Shown: positions 12,972 through 25,800, counted from the stretch's first letter. The stretch: 64,000 bases of DNA from Paraspadella gotoi (GCA_051294375.1 CM119265.1:10930379-10994378), one strand, 5' to 3'. The notes: generated from the letters alone by a model not told the origin. Numbers and translations: made by a program.

Positions 12972-14099
12972 CTCACGTTCCTCAGCCACGATCTCCTTAA
13001 TGCGGTCCACCCACTTCCGGCACGTGAAACCGTCAAAACAGGTAAACGTATAAGTCGCGTAGCGCCACTTGCGTCCGCCTATCGGTCGCGCCACGTGAAC
13101 CGCGAACGTGAGCGAAGGAGGGGAGGGCGCGGATAGCGCCGCCGCCGCTGCAGCAGCCGCGTCCGGTGTCGGAGTCGAAGTGGCCAGCGGAGACGCCGGC
13201 GAAGCGTTGCTCGCGAAATCGGCGGCGGCGGCAGGAATGGGACTCGGAAGGGAGAAAAACGCCGTGGAGTCTTCGCGAGCGAAGGAAGTCGCATCTTGGG
13301 CTTTAAGGGCGGCGGAATCTGTGGAAGAATTAGAATCACTATTACTATCACTATTAATAAAGGGCTAGCATTATATAAATACATATATAATATAATACCG
13401 GCGGACAACAACAAAGATAAAAGAGATCATAGGGAAACCTGTAGTTAATCCTCGCCTCTCCTTAACGACGGCGACGGAAGCCTCAAGCGATTTAGCACCG
13501 GAATTCGGAGAAAAACGGGGTTCGAATCCCGACCCGGTTAAGAGGTCGGACAAGAGTGTCCGAGAAACCGCGCCGGGTAAGAGGGCGCGCGAATCGGGCA
13601 CTGGAGATAAGGTCCGCGAATCGGCGGCGGGGGAGAGGGCGCCCGAGTCGAAGCCAGAGTCGTGCGCGGGATCTCGTCGAGACACGCTCTCGCCGCCGAC
13701 GGGGATAGAAAACGAGGGGTTCGTCGTCGTCGTTGTTGTCTTCGCTTTCGACGTTGTCCGCTTCCCTCCCTTTTTATTGCCTGGCGGTTCGACGAAAGTG
13801 ACGCCGATGATGAGGTTGGTAGCGACGGAGCGCCGCGAATTGACATCGGTGACGACCGACGCCGTCTGGGTTCGCGCGGAGTCGTTGGACGACTGCTGCT
13901 GTTGCTGCTGCGCCGCCGTCAAAATTATATCGCGCTCCTTGAGGCGATGAGAAGCACCCCAACCGCCCCCCGACGACGCTGCGGAAGCAGCGGACCCGGA
14001 TGACGTGACGCGCTCCCACGAGAGGAGTTCCCGCGTCAACGTTGCCTGGAAGAGCGACTTCCGGTCCTCGAGCAGCGACGTCAGAATCACTTCGCTCAT
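12972..14099 (-). CDS. CERK: Ceramide kinase, N-terminal exons 1 and 2 (gene continues beyond window)
   Basis: Ceramide kinase phosphorylates ceramide to ceramide-1-phosphate at membranes and begins with a PH-like domain. Exon 1 is 14099-13439 (220 codons plus one base) and exon 2 is 13318-12972. The 120 bp intron is GT-AG in phase 1, and the next donor is GTAAGT at 12971. The start is set by MSEVILTSLLEDRKSLFQATL, which aligns with the vertebrate N-terminus. Exon 2 ends in KWRYATYTFTCFDGFTCRKW followed by VDRIKEIVAEE, matching the Trp-containing end of the PH domain just before the kinase domain. Long Ser, Thr, Ala and Gln-rich stretches between these blocks are not in vertebrate CERK. The DGKc catalytic domain is not in the window. 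Recognition is by remembered alignment; sphingosine or diacylglycerol kinase relatives are less likely. Confidence 0.82.
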
Positions 14100-16132
14100 T
14101 GTCGCCCCCACGAAGCGAAAGGAAGGCGGCGAGTGGGCGGTAAGTTAGAAAGAGAGAGAGATCGCGGCGGGAAAGCGAAAGGTTCGGGGCACGCCCTTTC
14201 CGCGTGACTCGTTTTTTTCCGTTTTTAGAGGTAGAGCAGCATTTTTTATTTCCTTTTTCCTTCTTCTAATCGAAGAAGGATCGGCGACGGCGGTGGGACT
14301 ATAATTGGTAACCCGGGGAATCCATTTAGACGACGGTGGATGTTTTTTCGATCCCGTCGTCGCTCGACTTCGATCTCCACCTCCGAGATTTTCTTTCTTT
14401 CCTCATCACCATTTTTTTATTTCTTTTTTTTAGTATTTTTTTCAATTCCGATTCGAGCGAGGAAAGTTGCCGTTAGTGAAAAATAAAGTTCACAAAAAAA
14501 TATATATTTTTTTAAAAAAAATCACAGATAGAATTTTAGTTCTTCGTAGATAGTCGAGGTTTGAAAAAAAAAATAAAGAAAATTAAGATGAGAAGTCCCT
14601 TGATTGGAATTAATAGTAAATAAATAAAAATATCATTGCTCTGGTCTGGGTGATAAAATCTTGAAGAAAAAAAGTAGGGTGGAGTTTTAAGAATTGATTT
14701 TCCGAGATCTTTTTTCCTTGGGCGAGGTACATCGATTAAAATTTTTACGAGGTTAAAGAAGTTAAAGGCTAAACTTCTTATTGTATTTTTTCGTCCGAAC
14801 AAAACTCAAAAAAAGTTTCTGTAAAAAATAAATAACTTTTTTTTGAACAGTCCAAAAATGCAAAAAGGGCGTGTCCTTGCCGCGGATACAATTTATCTTA
14901 AAGAAGACCTTGGAACAGCTCTTGTTATTTTTGACAATGATAGATAAAAAATTATTTCAGATGCAAATTTGTATACAATTATAAATGTAATAAAATTGGA
15001 ACAAGCACACACATTACATATTAATTTGTTGATCATCGTACGATTCTCATCCGATCCTCATCAAAGACGTCTGTCCGATGACGCATCTAAACACGTCTTT
15101 TGCCTCGACTTCACAAAATCCTATAACAAGTAGGGCGGCCCAGAACGAGCCTAATCCGAGATTTTGAAAAACTTCGGGAAACATGAAAATCGATAGCTTA
15201 GTGATTGTCGGAAAGGAAATTACCTTTTTTATATATATGTTTTTATTCTTGTGAGGCTTTTAAAAATGTTATTAAATATAAAATTAATAACAATAACTTT
15301 TTTTCATATTGAATATTTCCAGTCAGCCAGTTTCGTTTATTTATAATTTAAAAAAGTAATAAGTTCGAACTGATTTGCGGGAAAAAAAATATAAGACACG
15401 ATCTTCAAAGTCAGCTCGAGTTTTGACTTTGAAAATTCTTAATGAATAATTGAATATCTGTTAACTACTGGCATTCACTAAAAGGGCTTAATCGAAAATA
15501 TCAGGGCGCGAGAACCGCAGAATTAGGTCGTATTCCCCAAATATCGATAGTTAAAATATTTGAGGGTTCAGAAAGATCTGAAAGATGAAACTTGTAACGT
15601 GTAACACTTCGACCTCATCGAACATATTTAGTTATTTAATGAAATGAAATTGGTACAACCAATATAAAAATTATCCATTCATTTAATAAATAAGCTCTCT
15701 TGCCCCTGACTTTGGACAGGCTTTGGTGGTTTAAGGCCTCCATCACTCTTACAAGATAATGAAATAGCAGGTCCCTGCAAGCTTTCAATCAAGACTCTCT
15801 CACAGTCCCGTTTATTCACTCCCAGAGTACCTGGCTTCCCTATCAATGAAGTGGAAAATATTTCAAAGAATGTTTCAATTGTATGAAAAGACCACTCCCT
15901 TAAGTATTAGATCGGGGAATACTTTAGTTATTTAATATTTAATCTTCGCCAAGCAAAGTTTTATGGAAGAATAAGTCATGAGTCATGACTAATCGTAAAT
16001 TGTAAAACCCAGCCCGCATGAATAGAGTTCGAATCGCAGATCCCATTATGATCCAAATACGGGATAAACGATACAGCGACGCCCCCGACGACCCTCTGCA
16101 AATTTAAAAGTTCGCTTCGTTCCTTTAGAAAA
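14100..16132. promoter_or_regulatory. Divergent intergenic region between CERK and F-BAR genes
   Basis: About 2 kb separate the two start codons, which point away from each other. Bases 14100-14350 are GC-rich with CG-containing words and a GA run at 14150-14160, which fits a promoter for the ceramide kinase side. The rest is AT-rich. A 285 bp interspersed repeat occupies 15644-15930, only about 200 bp before the F-BAR start codon. No clear TATA box could be assigned. Confidence 0.45.
15644..15930 (-). mobile_element. 285 bp interspersed repeat, copy upstream of the F-BAR gene
   Basis: Nearly full-length copy in minus orientation, ending with the hairpin word TTGGTTGTACCAA near its 3' terminus. 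See 46521-46801 for the family. It may contribute to or displace promoter sequence of the neighbouring gene; that is speculation. Confidence 0.85.
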
Positions 16133-17054
16133 ATGGACGTCGCGTCGGACAACGTTTACTTTTCCACGAAATTTAGGAATCCCACGACAGGCGAAGTGAC
16201 GCAGGACAACTTCGACATCGTCTTCAATCACGTGAGGCGAGAAAATCATGCGACCAAGCAGTTGAAAGACTATTTAACGCTCAGAGCCAAAGCCGAAGCG
16301 GAGTTCGCTAAGAGGCTTGTCGGAGACCTCAAGAAGCTCGGGCCGCTCGGCGTCGATGGAAGCTACGAGAAGCTCGCCGCGGGTACGAACAACCAAAGTC
16401 GTTTGACGAACCGACGCTTTTTTTTTTTTTTTTTTTTGGTAATTCATTTTCCGTCGTTGGAAAACAACTTGCTAATCAGGCCAAGTCATAGGTTGGACAA
16501 GAGGGGAGTTTTTTCTACCATTGACTTGGTCTGTTTTCCGCGCGAGAATACATCTTACGTATGAGAAAATCTTACAAACCATTTTGCTTTATAATTTAAA
16601 AAGCTATTCAAGAATGATAAATACTATTAATTCCTTCGTGAATATGCAACATGATTATTCATTCCACCTCGCTTTTGTCCATATCAAATACGTAAATCCT
16701 GCTACAAGTCAGCCCGAGAGCAAAACTGGATTCGATCGAAAAAAAAAAAACCAAAAAAATCTTAAAAGCATAAGGATCGAGCCAGCTTTCGATGGTAACC
16801 AAATATTGATGCGATGATAACAAAATATTGAGGCGATGATAGCCAAATATTGACGCGATGATAACCAATAATTGATGCGATAATAACAAAATGACTGATG
16901 TGATGATAATCAAATGATTGATGCGATGATAGTCATTCATTAATATGATGATAATCATTCATTGATACGATGATAGTCATTCATTGATGCGCTGATAGTC
17001 ATTCATTGACGCGATGAATCATTCATCGTAAATAAAACAAACAAATGCGTGTAT

Positions 17055-17090
<36 letters not shown>

Positions 17091-17457
17091 TGAAAGTAAA
17101 AGTGGGGTTTGAGGCCAGTGTTTTACACTGCCTTTAAAAGCTACGTTTTTGAGAAATTACTACTCATATAATAACAAGAACTGATGTATTCTAGTTTACA
17201 GATTGTGTGAGCTCTTTCTAATTCGCAATTTAAACATTTACTCTTGTCAGAAACTCGGTCCCAACCCAGAGAAAGAGAGAGAGAGAGAGAGACTGGACAG
17301 TTTTCCCGCCAACGAAACGCATTATTAGGTCTTTCTCGTTTATATAAAGAATAATCATAATTTTTAAGAAAAAAATCCACGAAAATCTCGGATGTAAATT
17401 TGGGATTTTATATTGAGAAAAAAGCGCGGAATAAATGGCGATAAAGTTTTTAGAAGG

Positions 17458-17502
<45 letters not shown>

Positions 17503-19176
17503 AAGAGAGAGAGAGAGAAAAAGATAGAGAGATCAACGTTGCATTTAGGAAAAAAACGACTCTTTCCACTATTGTTCAGTTGTTACTTACAATGTTGATT
17601 AACTTTGTACCACAACACAAATTAGGCCGAATGAAGGATTGGTTAAAAACATCTCCACCCGTTTGTAATGATAAAATAGTACCATTTTGGCAACTTTTAG
17701 CCAAAAAAATTATGTCCATTTTTGTCCATTTTTACTTACGACTTCTGATTTGAATGCCAAGGAAAGTTGAGAAAAATTTTTTACTTTGGAAATCCGTTCT
17801 TTCTTATCTTCTTTACCTCTGGGTAAATTTATTAGCTTAAATCATTTATAGTTTGCCTATGAATTAATTTTAAAGTTAACAAGTCAAAAAGTTGGAGTTT
17901 CAGTCTTTATCATAATTTGTTAAACAAAAATAAATCAAATTGGTTGAAATTAACAGAAAATATAGCCTATTGAATAAGCTTTTAACACCTATAAAATTAT
18001 CAAAAAAACTTTTCTGGTTTAGCCACAAATAATTTTTAAAGACGTCTTTTCATTTGTAACTTTTTGTGACTTTCATTTATTTTTGATAAAGATAATATTT
18101 TCAACTCATTTATTAGTTTTAAAAGATGAGGTACATACTGACCTTAATTAATCAAAAAAAACCGCATCCTTTTAATCCACTGGAAAGCATCAGGACTTGT
18201 TTTTTCTCAAAATCGACATTTTAAATATTTTCTTTGATTTGGCTCAATGTAAACGTAGTGAGAGAAAATAGGAAAGGGAAAACAAGAAAACGAGAAGGGG
18301 AGAGAATGAAAGAGGGTGAAAGGCAAAAAAACGAAGGCAAATGGGGAAAAAATAGTGAAACAATTGTAAGGTAAGAAAAGAGGGGAAAATGGAAAGAAAA
18401 AGTGGGGAAAAAAAGGGAAAGAATGAAAATGAGAAAAAAAAGGTAAGGAAAGTGCATGAGTGACCGAAAAAGGTAGGGGCCAAAAAAATGGTAAGTGACA
18501 GCGTGAGAAGTAAGGGAGGAAAGAGGAAGAGGAAAATATAAAGTAAAGAGAAGAAAGAGGTGAAGAAAAATTATCAGGAAAAGCGTATGAAAGAAAAAAA
18601 ATTATCAGATAATGTGGCGTCTTACCTAAAATCTTTTGTGTAAGTAAAAGACATGAGGATTCTTATAAGGAATTCGATCTTTAAAAATCATCTGTACCAT
18701 AAAAATTCAAGGATACTTTTTTCTAAAATTAAGCAGTTAATGAGATTAGATTGACAAGCATTGAAAAAATCATGTCTTACCGTATTTTTAACTCATAGAA
18801 ATTTACATGGGAAGTTCTAAGTGATAAGGAGATAACTTGAGACTACCATTTTTTTAAATGAAGAAAGCTTCGTACTAACCAATGAGATCAAGAAATATGG
18901 TAATTATTGAAGTTCAGATTCGTTGTCTAAAAGACACTGATTGTATGCGAAACCAAGAGGAAGTCAGAATCGGCGAAAATCTTAAAAGAGGAAAATGTTG
19001 AAAAAAGGGAGAGGAATTTTGGTTGTTTTTGATCGATTTCTTCTAAACCCGTGGGCCAATTTAGACGTAACTTAAGATTTACATTATTCCAGTCATTCTC
19101 TATCAAAAAATATAAAAAAATTATGAAAAAAGGTTTGGGATCGAGTTTAGGAATTTGCTTCTACGTAAAAAGAGAA

Positions 19177-19207
<31 letters not shown>

Positions 19208-22200
19208 AAAGCTGAACCGACGCTGCAGAGGAGGAACTTGTTTACTCGTTTACTCGTCGCCAAGTGACGGTGGTGAAAAAAAAAAGTGACTAAAAAAAAA
19301 AATAGGAGAGAGAAAGGGAGAGAGAGAGAAAGAGAAAAAGAGAGAGAGAAAGATAGAGAGAGAGAAAGAGAGAGAGAGAGAGAAAGAAGCTGAACAGACG
19401 CTGCAGAGGCGGAACTTGTTATAAGTTATTCTTCACTTTTTCTAAAATGTATCCAGGAAAATCTCGGATGTAAATTTGGGATTTTGTATTGAGAAAAAAG
19501 CGTGGAATAAATGGTGATAATAAAAGTTTTTAGAAGGAAAAAAATAATCAGAATTTTTCAAAAAGCGAACGATCAGGCATGAGATCGTACAGAGAGAAAG
19601 AGAGAGAGAGAGAGACAAAGCTGGACAGCTGCTGGAAGGCCGCTGTACAGTCACGGCAGAGCCTGAACTCGTCTTTTCTAAAAATTTTCTAAAAAAAAAA
19701 AAATATATATATAATTTAAAGAAATAAAAGAAAGGCAAAAATATGTTACAATTGTTTACAATTAGAAATTTTTCCAATTTTTTCCAATCGCAGCTTGTAA
19801 AAGATTTTATTTTTATTTGTATTAAAATTAAGATATAGCTTCTCATTAAAAAGTTATTTTGAGTTCCCATTTTTATTATAGATTTAAAAAATATTTTTTG
19901 AATTTCATCTTCAATATTAAATACTGCAATATGTAAATTAGATTAAAGCATTTCTATATACTAATTTGGATATTATAAGTACGATAATCTCATTTGCATA
20001 TTGCAGTAAATCATAATGAAGTGGAAATTCAAACAAAAAAATTCAAACAACAAATGTAATAAGAAAATATCAAAGCTATTTCAAGATGAGAAGCCATATC
20101 TAAATTTTTAACGTACTATGATCCCACACTTTTGTAAAACTTTATCATAATTCATAATAATTTTTATTTAAAAAAAAAAACGGTAAATCTCAGCCAAACC
20201 TATAAAAGCGTAGTAGTTTTTATATAAAAAAACAGCGTGACGCCGCCGACGACGACTACGTCACAAAGAAACTCACCCGAAACCAAATCAAGCCTGAACC
20301 GGCTTCGCCGGTCATGGCTCGATAAAAAAAAAAAACGAAAAACGATCGATCAATTAAAGTCTTGAACCGAGATCGAATCGGGGGAAACAATTTCGTCTCT
20401 GATTTGAATTTTGGCTCAGAACAAGAGAAAAATTTAAAACCTTCCGGGGGAAAAGAAAAAGAGGCTGGCGAAATATTATACTTAATCGACATATATAATA
20501 TATATCTGACTTCCGAATTAATACTATCACCAATTAAGTATCATATAAGTATTAAATATACTATCACCAATGCAGAATCCTACCGGTTAAAATGTAAATT
20601 ATGCCCCGGTTTTTGGCAAACGCTTTAGGCTGCACCGAATAACCTTCGGTACAATTGTTAAACATTTTCCACTTTTCAGTCTCTTTCATTCATTATTTTT
20701 CATTCTCCTCAACAGACACACCGATAAACCTCCAAACGACCTTTTCTTTCTTAGTCAATATGAATAACAGTCAATTGATTTCCACCCTTTTTAATTTTAT
20801 TCAATTTGATTTTGAGGTAGTTCTTTGAAAATGATATATGTAATCGTCTGTTTAACTAGGGTTTTAAGTTATAGCTGTAACAGCAATCTGTACTCAACCT
20901 ACAATTAATAATCAATGTAGGACATAATAACATCCATTTAACCCTCCAAGGAATCCGAGATGCGATCAATGGAGAACAAGAACAGGCAGTAGCACACAAA
21001 TCCATGGGGGAGAAACTGGGAAAATTGGGACAGGAACTGGATCGGCTCGTGGAGGAGGTGGAGCACGAAACGGGGAAACTACGCCAACAGTTCATCAACG
21101 ATATAGACGAAGGAAAGAAGGAGCGAAAAAAGGCTGAAAAGAGGGTGAAACTCGCGGAAGAAAGCGTAGTTGTAAAGTCCATTGAGAAGAACAAACAAAA
21201 GGCAAAACTAGAAAAAAGAGGCTCAGTGAAAGACCCCAAAGAGGTCGCCAACTCGGAAGCGGCTCAAGCGAGTATCGCCGAGGCCAAACAAAACTTGACT
21301 ACGATCGCTCAAAAGTGGAAAGAGGTCGCCGAGCGTGGAATGGCCTCTTTGCAGAAAATCGAGGAGCAGAGATACGAGAAGACGGTCGGCGCCTTGAAGA
21401 CGCTCGTCAACACGCAACTCTCCGAGAGCCTCGTTGCGAAGAAGCGAGCCCATCGAGTAAGGGAGACCCTCAACGATTGCGACGCCCTCGACGACATCAA
21501 AAGATTCATCAAAATCTACCAAACGGAAGACCAAGACAGAGCGCCTCTCACGCCGAGCCGCCCCGCGAGAACTCCCGGAAGACCCTCTCCGGCGCCGCGG
21601 TTGCCGCCGAGAAGCTCGGGAAGCTCCGACAGGCGGAGTCCCCAATCCACGGAACCCGAGGACGAAGTCTACGAGACGGCGAGCGTAGGGTCGTCGTATT
21701 CGTTGTACTCCAAGGAAGAAGGGAACAAGGAGGAACGTTACTCGAAAGTGAAGAAAGAAAAAAGCGAGAAGTCAGAACCAAAATGGAATCAGATAGACGA
21801 GGCGAAAGAAGCAAAGGAAGACGACGACTACGTTCAATTCGAAGAGGAAGAGGAGGATTACATCGATGTAATTCAAGAAAGTGGCCGATCGATGCAGGAT
21901 CTAGAAGAAAATGAAGAGGACGACTACATCAATCCGATTCAAGAGAGGAGCCCATCGATGAAGGATGTCGTCGAGGATGAGGAGGAAGATTATATAGATC
22001 TGATGGAAGAGGCCAGGCAATCAATACCCGTTGATGCAGAGAAAGAAAAAGTAGAATACAAAGAAATGAGCAAACAAGAGACGCAACGAATGAAAGAAGA
22101 GGAAGATTATAACACGGATGAAGAACTTTACGCGGAAGCAAACCCGGACCAAGAAGCTGAAAGATGCGCCTCCGATGATAAGGATAAAGTCATAAAAAAC

Positions 22201-22329
22201 AAATTAAAAGATTCACTCGCCAAAAGTGAATCGTTGAAACTAGATTTAAATTCTACTATGGTGCAACAAAATAGCAACGTCACGAGTTATGAAAACAGAA
22301 CTTATGGCCTCTTCGACACGGCTAAATAA
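16133..22329 (+). CDS. F-BAR domain protein, PSTPIP-like, with acidic tyrosine repeats
   Basis: Two exons, 16133-16382 and 20921-22329, join in phase 1 across a 4.5 kb GT-AG intron and give 552 residues. Residues 1 to about 290 form an F-BAR coiled-coil module: RAKAEAEFAKRLVGDLKKL in exon 1, then GHNNIHLTL and long charged helices. F-BAR dimers bind and bend membranes and link them to actin. Spacing and wording resemble PSTPIP/CD2BP1 more than syndapin or CIP4. A Pro/Ser/Arg linker follows (about 293-326). Instead of the SH3 domain of mammalian PSTPIP1, the tail has three 22-residue acidic repeats centred on Tyr397, Tyr419 and Tyr441 (EDYIDV, DDYINP, EDYIDL). These could be tyrosine-kinase sites or SH2 ligands, which is inference. 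A further 5' non-coding exon is possible. Confidence 0.87.
16785..17035. repeat. 22 bp minisatellite (ATTGATGCGATGATAACCAA type)
   Basis: About a dozen degenerate units related to ATTGATGCGATGATAACCAA follow head to tail. They end in TAAATAAAACAAACAAATG and a GA microsatellite. The same order (array, AAATAAA word, GA run) is seen in the left duplicate at 8920-9210 and at 38935-39110, so the array travels as part of a larger repeat. Confidence 0.85.
19305..19390. repeat. GA microsatellite
   Basis: Almost pure GA/GAAA purine run. It is one of many in the window; others are at 9180-9210, 9575-9655, 17464-17520, 38068-38125 and, as CT, at 59550-59583. Confidence 0.9.
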
Positions 22330-22801
22330 ACTTGGCATAAGATTCGTCTAGCTTGACTATTTTATTGTATGTCGGTTTTTTTTTTAATGAATGTGATATT
22401 TAATGTTATATACAAAGAAAAAATATAATAAAAAATCGCAATTTTTAACAATTATGCATTAGAACAAGGGTTATCACAGATAAAGAGCATCGACCAATTA
22501 ATTTCCAGTATATGCCAGGCTAATAACGAAGGGGCAAATTTGACTATATTTCGCAAGTTTTAAAAAAATGGCAATTTATAATTCCGCTATTGATTAAAAC
22601 ACCAAAAAAAATTCAAATAAAAATTATAGCGGTATAACCATTAAAAAAATTAATTAGGTTACTCTTAATTAACAAGAATATATATTCGTGATAAGAATGC
22701 CACATGCTACAATCATTGTTTAGGAGGGACGGGGAAAGAAAAGGGGGAAGCAACAATAACCAACAAAACAAAAGAAGGGGAAACCAAATAAAAAGCCTCG
22801 G
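22330..22801. terminator. Shared 3' flank of convergent F-BAR and WDR45B genes
   Basis: The stop codons of the two genes face each other 472 bp apart. A plus-strand AATAAA lies at 22427-22432, about 100 bp after the F-BAR stop, and is the likely poly(A) signal. On the minus strand the only exact AATAAA (TTTATT at 22361-22366) lies beyond it. If both are used, the two 3' UTRs overlap. Confidence 0.6.
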
Positions 22802-25800
22802 CTAAGAATTGATATCGTTGTCGTCCGTCATTTCCAAGAATTGGGCATAAACGTCCCTGGTGCATTCTCCCTTCGCGTTGAAGATGAACTTGTAATAAGA
22901 TCCGTCGGCGCAGATGACGATGACTGAGTTGGGCGGATCAGTGCCAAAGCAACAGATGCAATGGGATCCGCTCGGCACCTGGAAAGTAATTCCAGTCTAA
23001 GTTCCGCCTCTGGAAAATTTGAATAGTTTTTCCTTGCCTGAAATTTGGAAAAGCTCCACTTGGAGTTAAAATATTTGGGCAAGAGGGAAGCGGTTTTGGG
23101 CTTCTTGTCTTGTGACCCTTTGCCGTCGGCCACGTTGAAGACATGGATCGTTCCGTGGTCGCTATGATGAGAGTCAAAATCGAAGCGATTACGACGTAAT
23201 TTACTTAAGAAGTTTTAATGCCATTCATAGGGCGAGTACCTGGATACGCAAAGTAGTGTCGACTCTCGGTTAAAATTAATGCAATATATGTTTGCATTAT
23301 TCGCACCCCGCCGTAATTCTTGCATTTGATGACCTGAATAAAAAAGAAATTTGTTTTCATTTTAATAACTTGAATCACTTCCAATAAAGCAGACACATAA
23401 AAAAGTTAGACAAGGTTCTTGAAATTTATATCTCCACAAAATACTAATTACCCCCCGAAATTGTACAATTTTTTCTATGTATAGTTTTTTTTTCCGGTTA
23501 CTTAATTTTTCTTCTCTCCTACTAGGATTTTTCTTTAATTTCTCTACTATGAGCATTGAAATTTTCTCTTCTGTCTGCACTTGCATTGCCACGGTTCTTT
23601 TTTACATCGATTTAATCGGCACGGAGTGCACAAGAATGAGATGTCCCGGGATACGTTTCCGGACCTTTGGGCTACACAAAAAAAAGGAAATCAAATTTTT
23701 CCTAAGGACAGTTTTTTTTTAAATTAATTTTAAAATTAGCTATACAAAATCAATGAAGTAAAATAAAAAAAAGCGGTTTCAATTTTTTTAAATTTAAAAA
23801 AATATATAACTGTCAAATGATTGAAGAAAAATTTTATATTATTAGGGACTTATCTACTTAATATAGGCCTTCATATACATTTATAGTCACTTTTTTATGA
23901 TTATGTTTTGACATAGAAAATAAATAATTTATAAAATTAAATATTAGACTTAATCAATATTGCAAATTACTCTAATTATCGCCAAACGACTTTTTTTATT
24001 TAGTTTCACTTGATCCCTACCACATTAAAAACTGACCGTAATAAAACCCTCCACGAGCTTAAAGTGAGGCAGTCCGGTTGTCTGTCGAAAATGAGCTTTT
24101 TTTGCGAGTGGATAAGTTTTGATATAAAATGATATTAATAATATACATTTTTAAAACTAGGCAGAATGAGCTAATTAACATTTTAACATTAACGTTCTTA
24201 ATGCTGCTGCAAAAAAAGTAAGTAATAAAGTCGGTCTGTCTTGTCAGTAAGTGGTCGGTCAGTCTTAAAATGTATAACTCAATGTGTAGTCACGTGATAA
24301 CTTAAAATAAGATAACATGATCAGAAATTTGATATGTCATAATTGAAGAAATACTTGGAAAATTTAAACAATACTTGTCATAACTGATAACTTATGAATA
24401 AATGCTTTTTGTGCTTATGTATCATACTTGTATAGTAAGGCGGGCCAAAATCGATCACTTATCATTAAGAGTTCTGTAATATAAAATTGTTTTGTCCATC
24501 ATATACTTAATCAATATTTACTATTACTTTTTTAACTAGTGAAGCACAGTATAACATTAAAGCATTTAAATATTTATTAATTCATAGCCAATAAAAAAAT
24601 TTTTTGGAAAAATTTTATTTTTTAAGAACGGATTCAGATAGCCCATAAAAAGTTGTCAACACAAAGTATAATGCGTTTTTCAATATTTCGATGATAAGTG
24701 GGTCAAATAATGGAAAAACTTTATAAAATCATCATCATCATCATCGTACCATAATTTGTATAGTTTTTTCTAATTTTAAGCATTGTGTTTTTTCCTTTGT
24801 TTCATTGTAATTTGATTTATAACAAAGTTTTGAGATTTAACAACGATTTTTATTTCATAGTGAAACGGACATGTTTCGACTCACATACGAGTCTTCTTCA
24901 GCGCCAATTCAATTTGTGAATTTGAAGAGAATTTTGTGCATAAAGAAAGAGAAAGTGAGAGAGAAAGAGACAGAGCAAAGTTTCCAACACAGAGTTTGAG
25001 AGAAAGGATAGTGTCAGTTTTTTATTAGGGACAGGTGAAGGTGAGGACAGAGATAGTTTGTGAAAAGAAATTGAAATGGAGAGAGAGAGAGACACAGTGT
25101 TTGAAAAAATATAATACATTGTGAAATGTACAACAAAGTTAAAAATTTTTGTAAACTTTAGTAATGAATAATATCAACAATTAACTACTGTAATACATTA
25201 GTGAAGTGAAATAGAAGTTCAGAAAAGTGAAATATTTATTGTTAGTGAGGGATAGCTAAATAATTAGGAAAAGGGAAATTTCAAGTAATAAGAAATATAA
25301 TATATAATATATATTATATAAATGGAAGAGATCACTTTTACTGCAGGGAGTCTTTTTCAAGGTTTTTAAAAGGTAAGTAATCTAAAAAATCGAGTCTTTG
25401 TCCTGTCGTCTTTTGACGTTAAAGGGACAAATGACGCTGCAGGATTATTTTATATTTTTTGTTTAACGAGGCTTCTGTTTCAGAATGCTAATTCAAGGAG
25501 CAAATACTTGGAACAGGCCTCTCTCTCTCTCTCTACCTCCCCCTCTCTCTCTCTTGATTCCTATCATCTTGATCACCAATGAATGTCCTTTCAATTTATA
25601 CTCAAGAGATTTTAAAAAAATAATATGTCTCTCTCTCCCTCTCTATTTTTCTCTGTCTTCCTCCCATTCTCTCATATTTTTACTCTAAAACTAACTTGTT
25701 TTGTCTTATAATTATAGCGATCTCCTGTTTTTCCGTTTATTAAAATGAGTTTATTGAATTAATTAAATTAATTATGAATGAGCCTTGTCAAATCAATTTT

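Larger units (their letters stand above)
10665..18545. repeat. Right copy of the 7.8 kb duplicated block (reference copy)
   Basis: Matches 2859-10639 throughout. The coding exons inside it keep their frames and splice phases (ceramide kinase 12972-14099, F-BAR exon 1 16133-16382), so it is the more accurate copy. Past 18545 the sequence continues without a partner. That is expected if two contigs overlap by this length. Confidence 0.9.
16383..20920 (+). other. Intron 1 of the F-BAR gene, repeat-rich
   Basis: Begins GTACGA and ends AATGTAG. It contains a 22 bp minisatellite (about 16785-17035), several GA microsatellites (17057-17088, 17464-17520, 19183-19210, 19305-19385, 19590-19616), a purine-rich block at 18250-18600, and the 140 bp repeat at 19018-19160. 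From about 20085 to 20260 it carries a fragment of the composite repeat (AGAAGCCATATCTAAATTTT). The right end of the duplicated block falls inside it at 18545. No additional coding exon is needed, because the flanking exons join in phase. Confidence 0.7.

Noticed and set aside
13108-14003. Plus-strand Ala-rich and Arg-rich frames over the ceramide kinase exons
   Set aside because: They are GC-rich shadows. The minus-strand frame matches the ceramide kinase N-terminus and has matching splice phases.
16785-17035. CRISPR-like array
   Set aside because: The units are contiguous degenerate repeats without unique spacers, in a eukaryotic intron.
2859-18545. Two tandem gene copies of CERK and the F-BAR protein
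   Set aside because: The left copies are riddled with random single-base indels, and the copy boundaries coincide with the N gap. An unmerged contig overlap is the simpler explanation.
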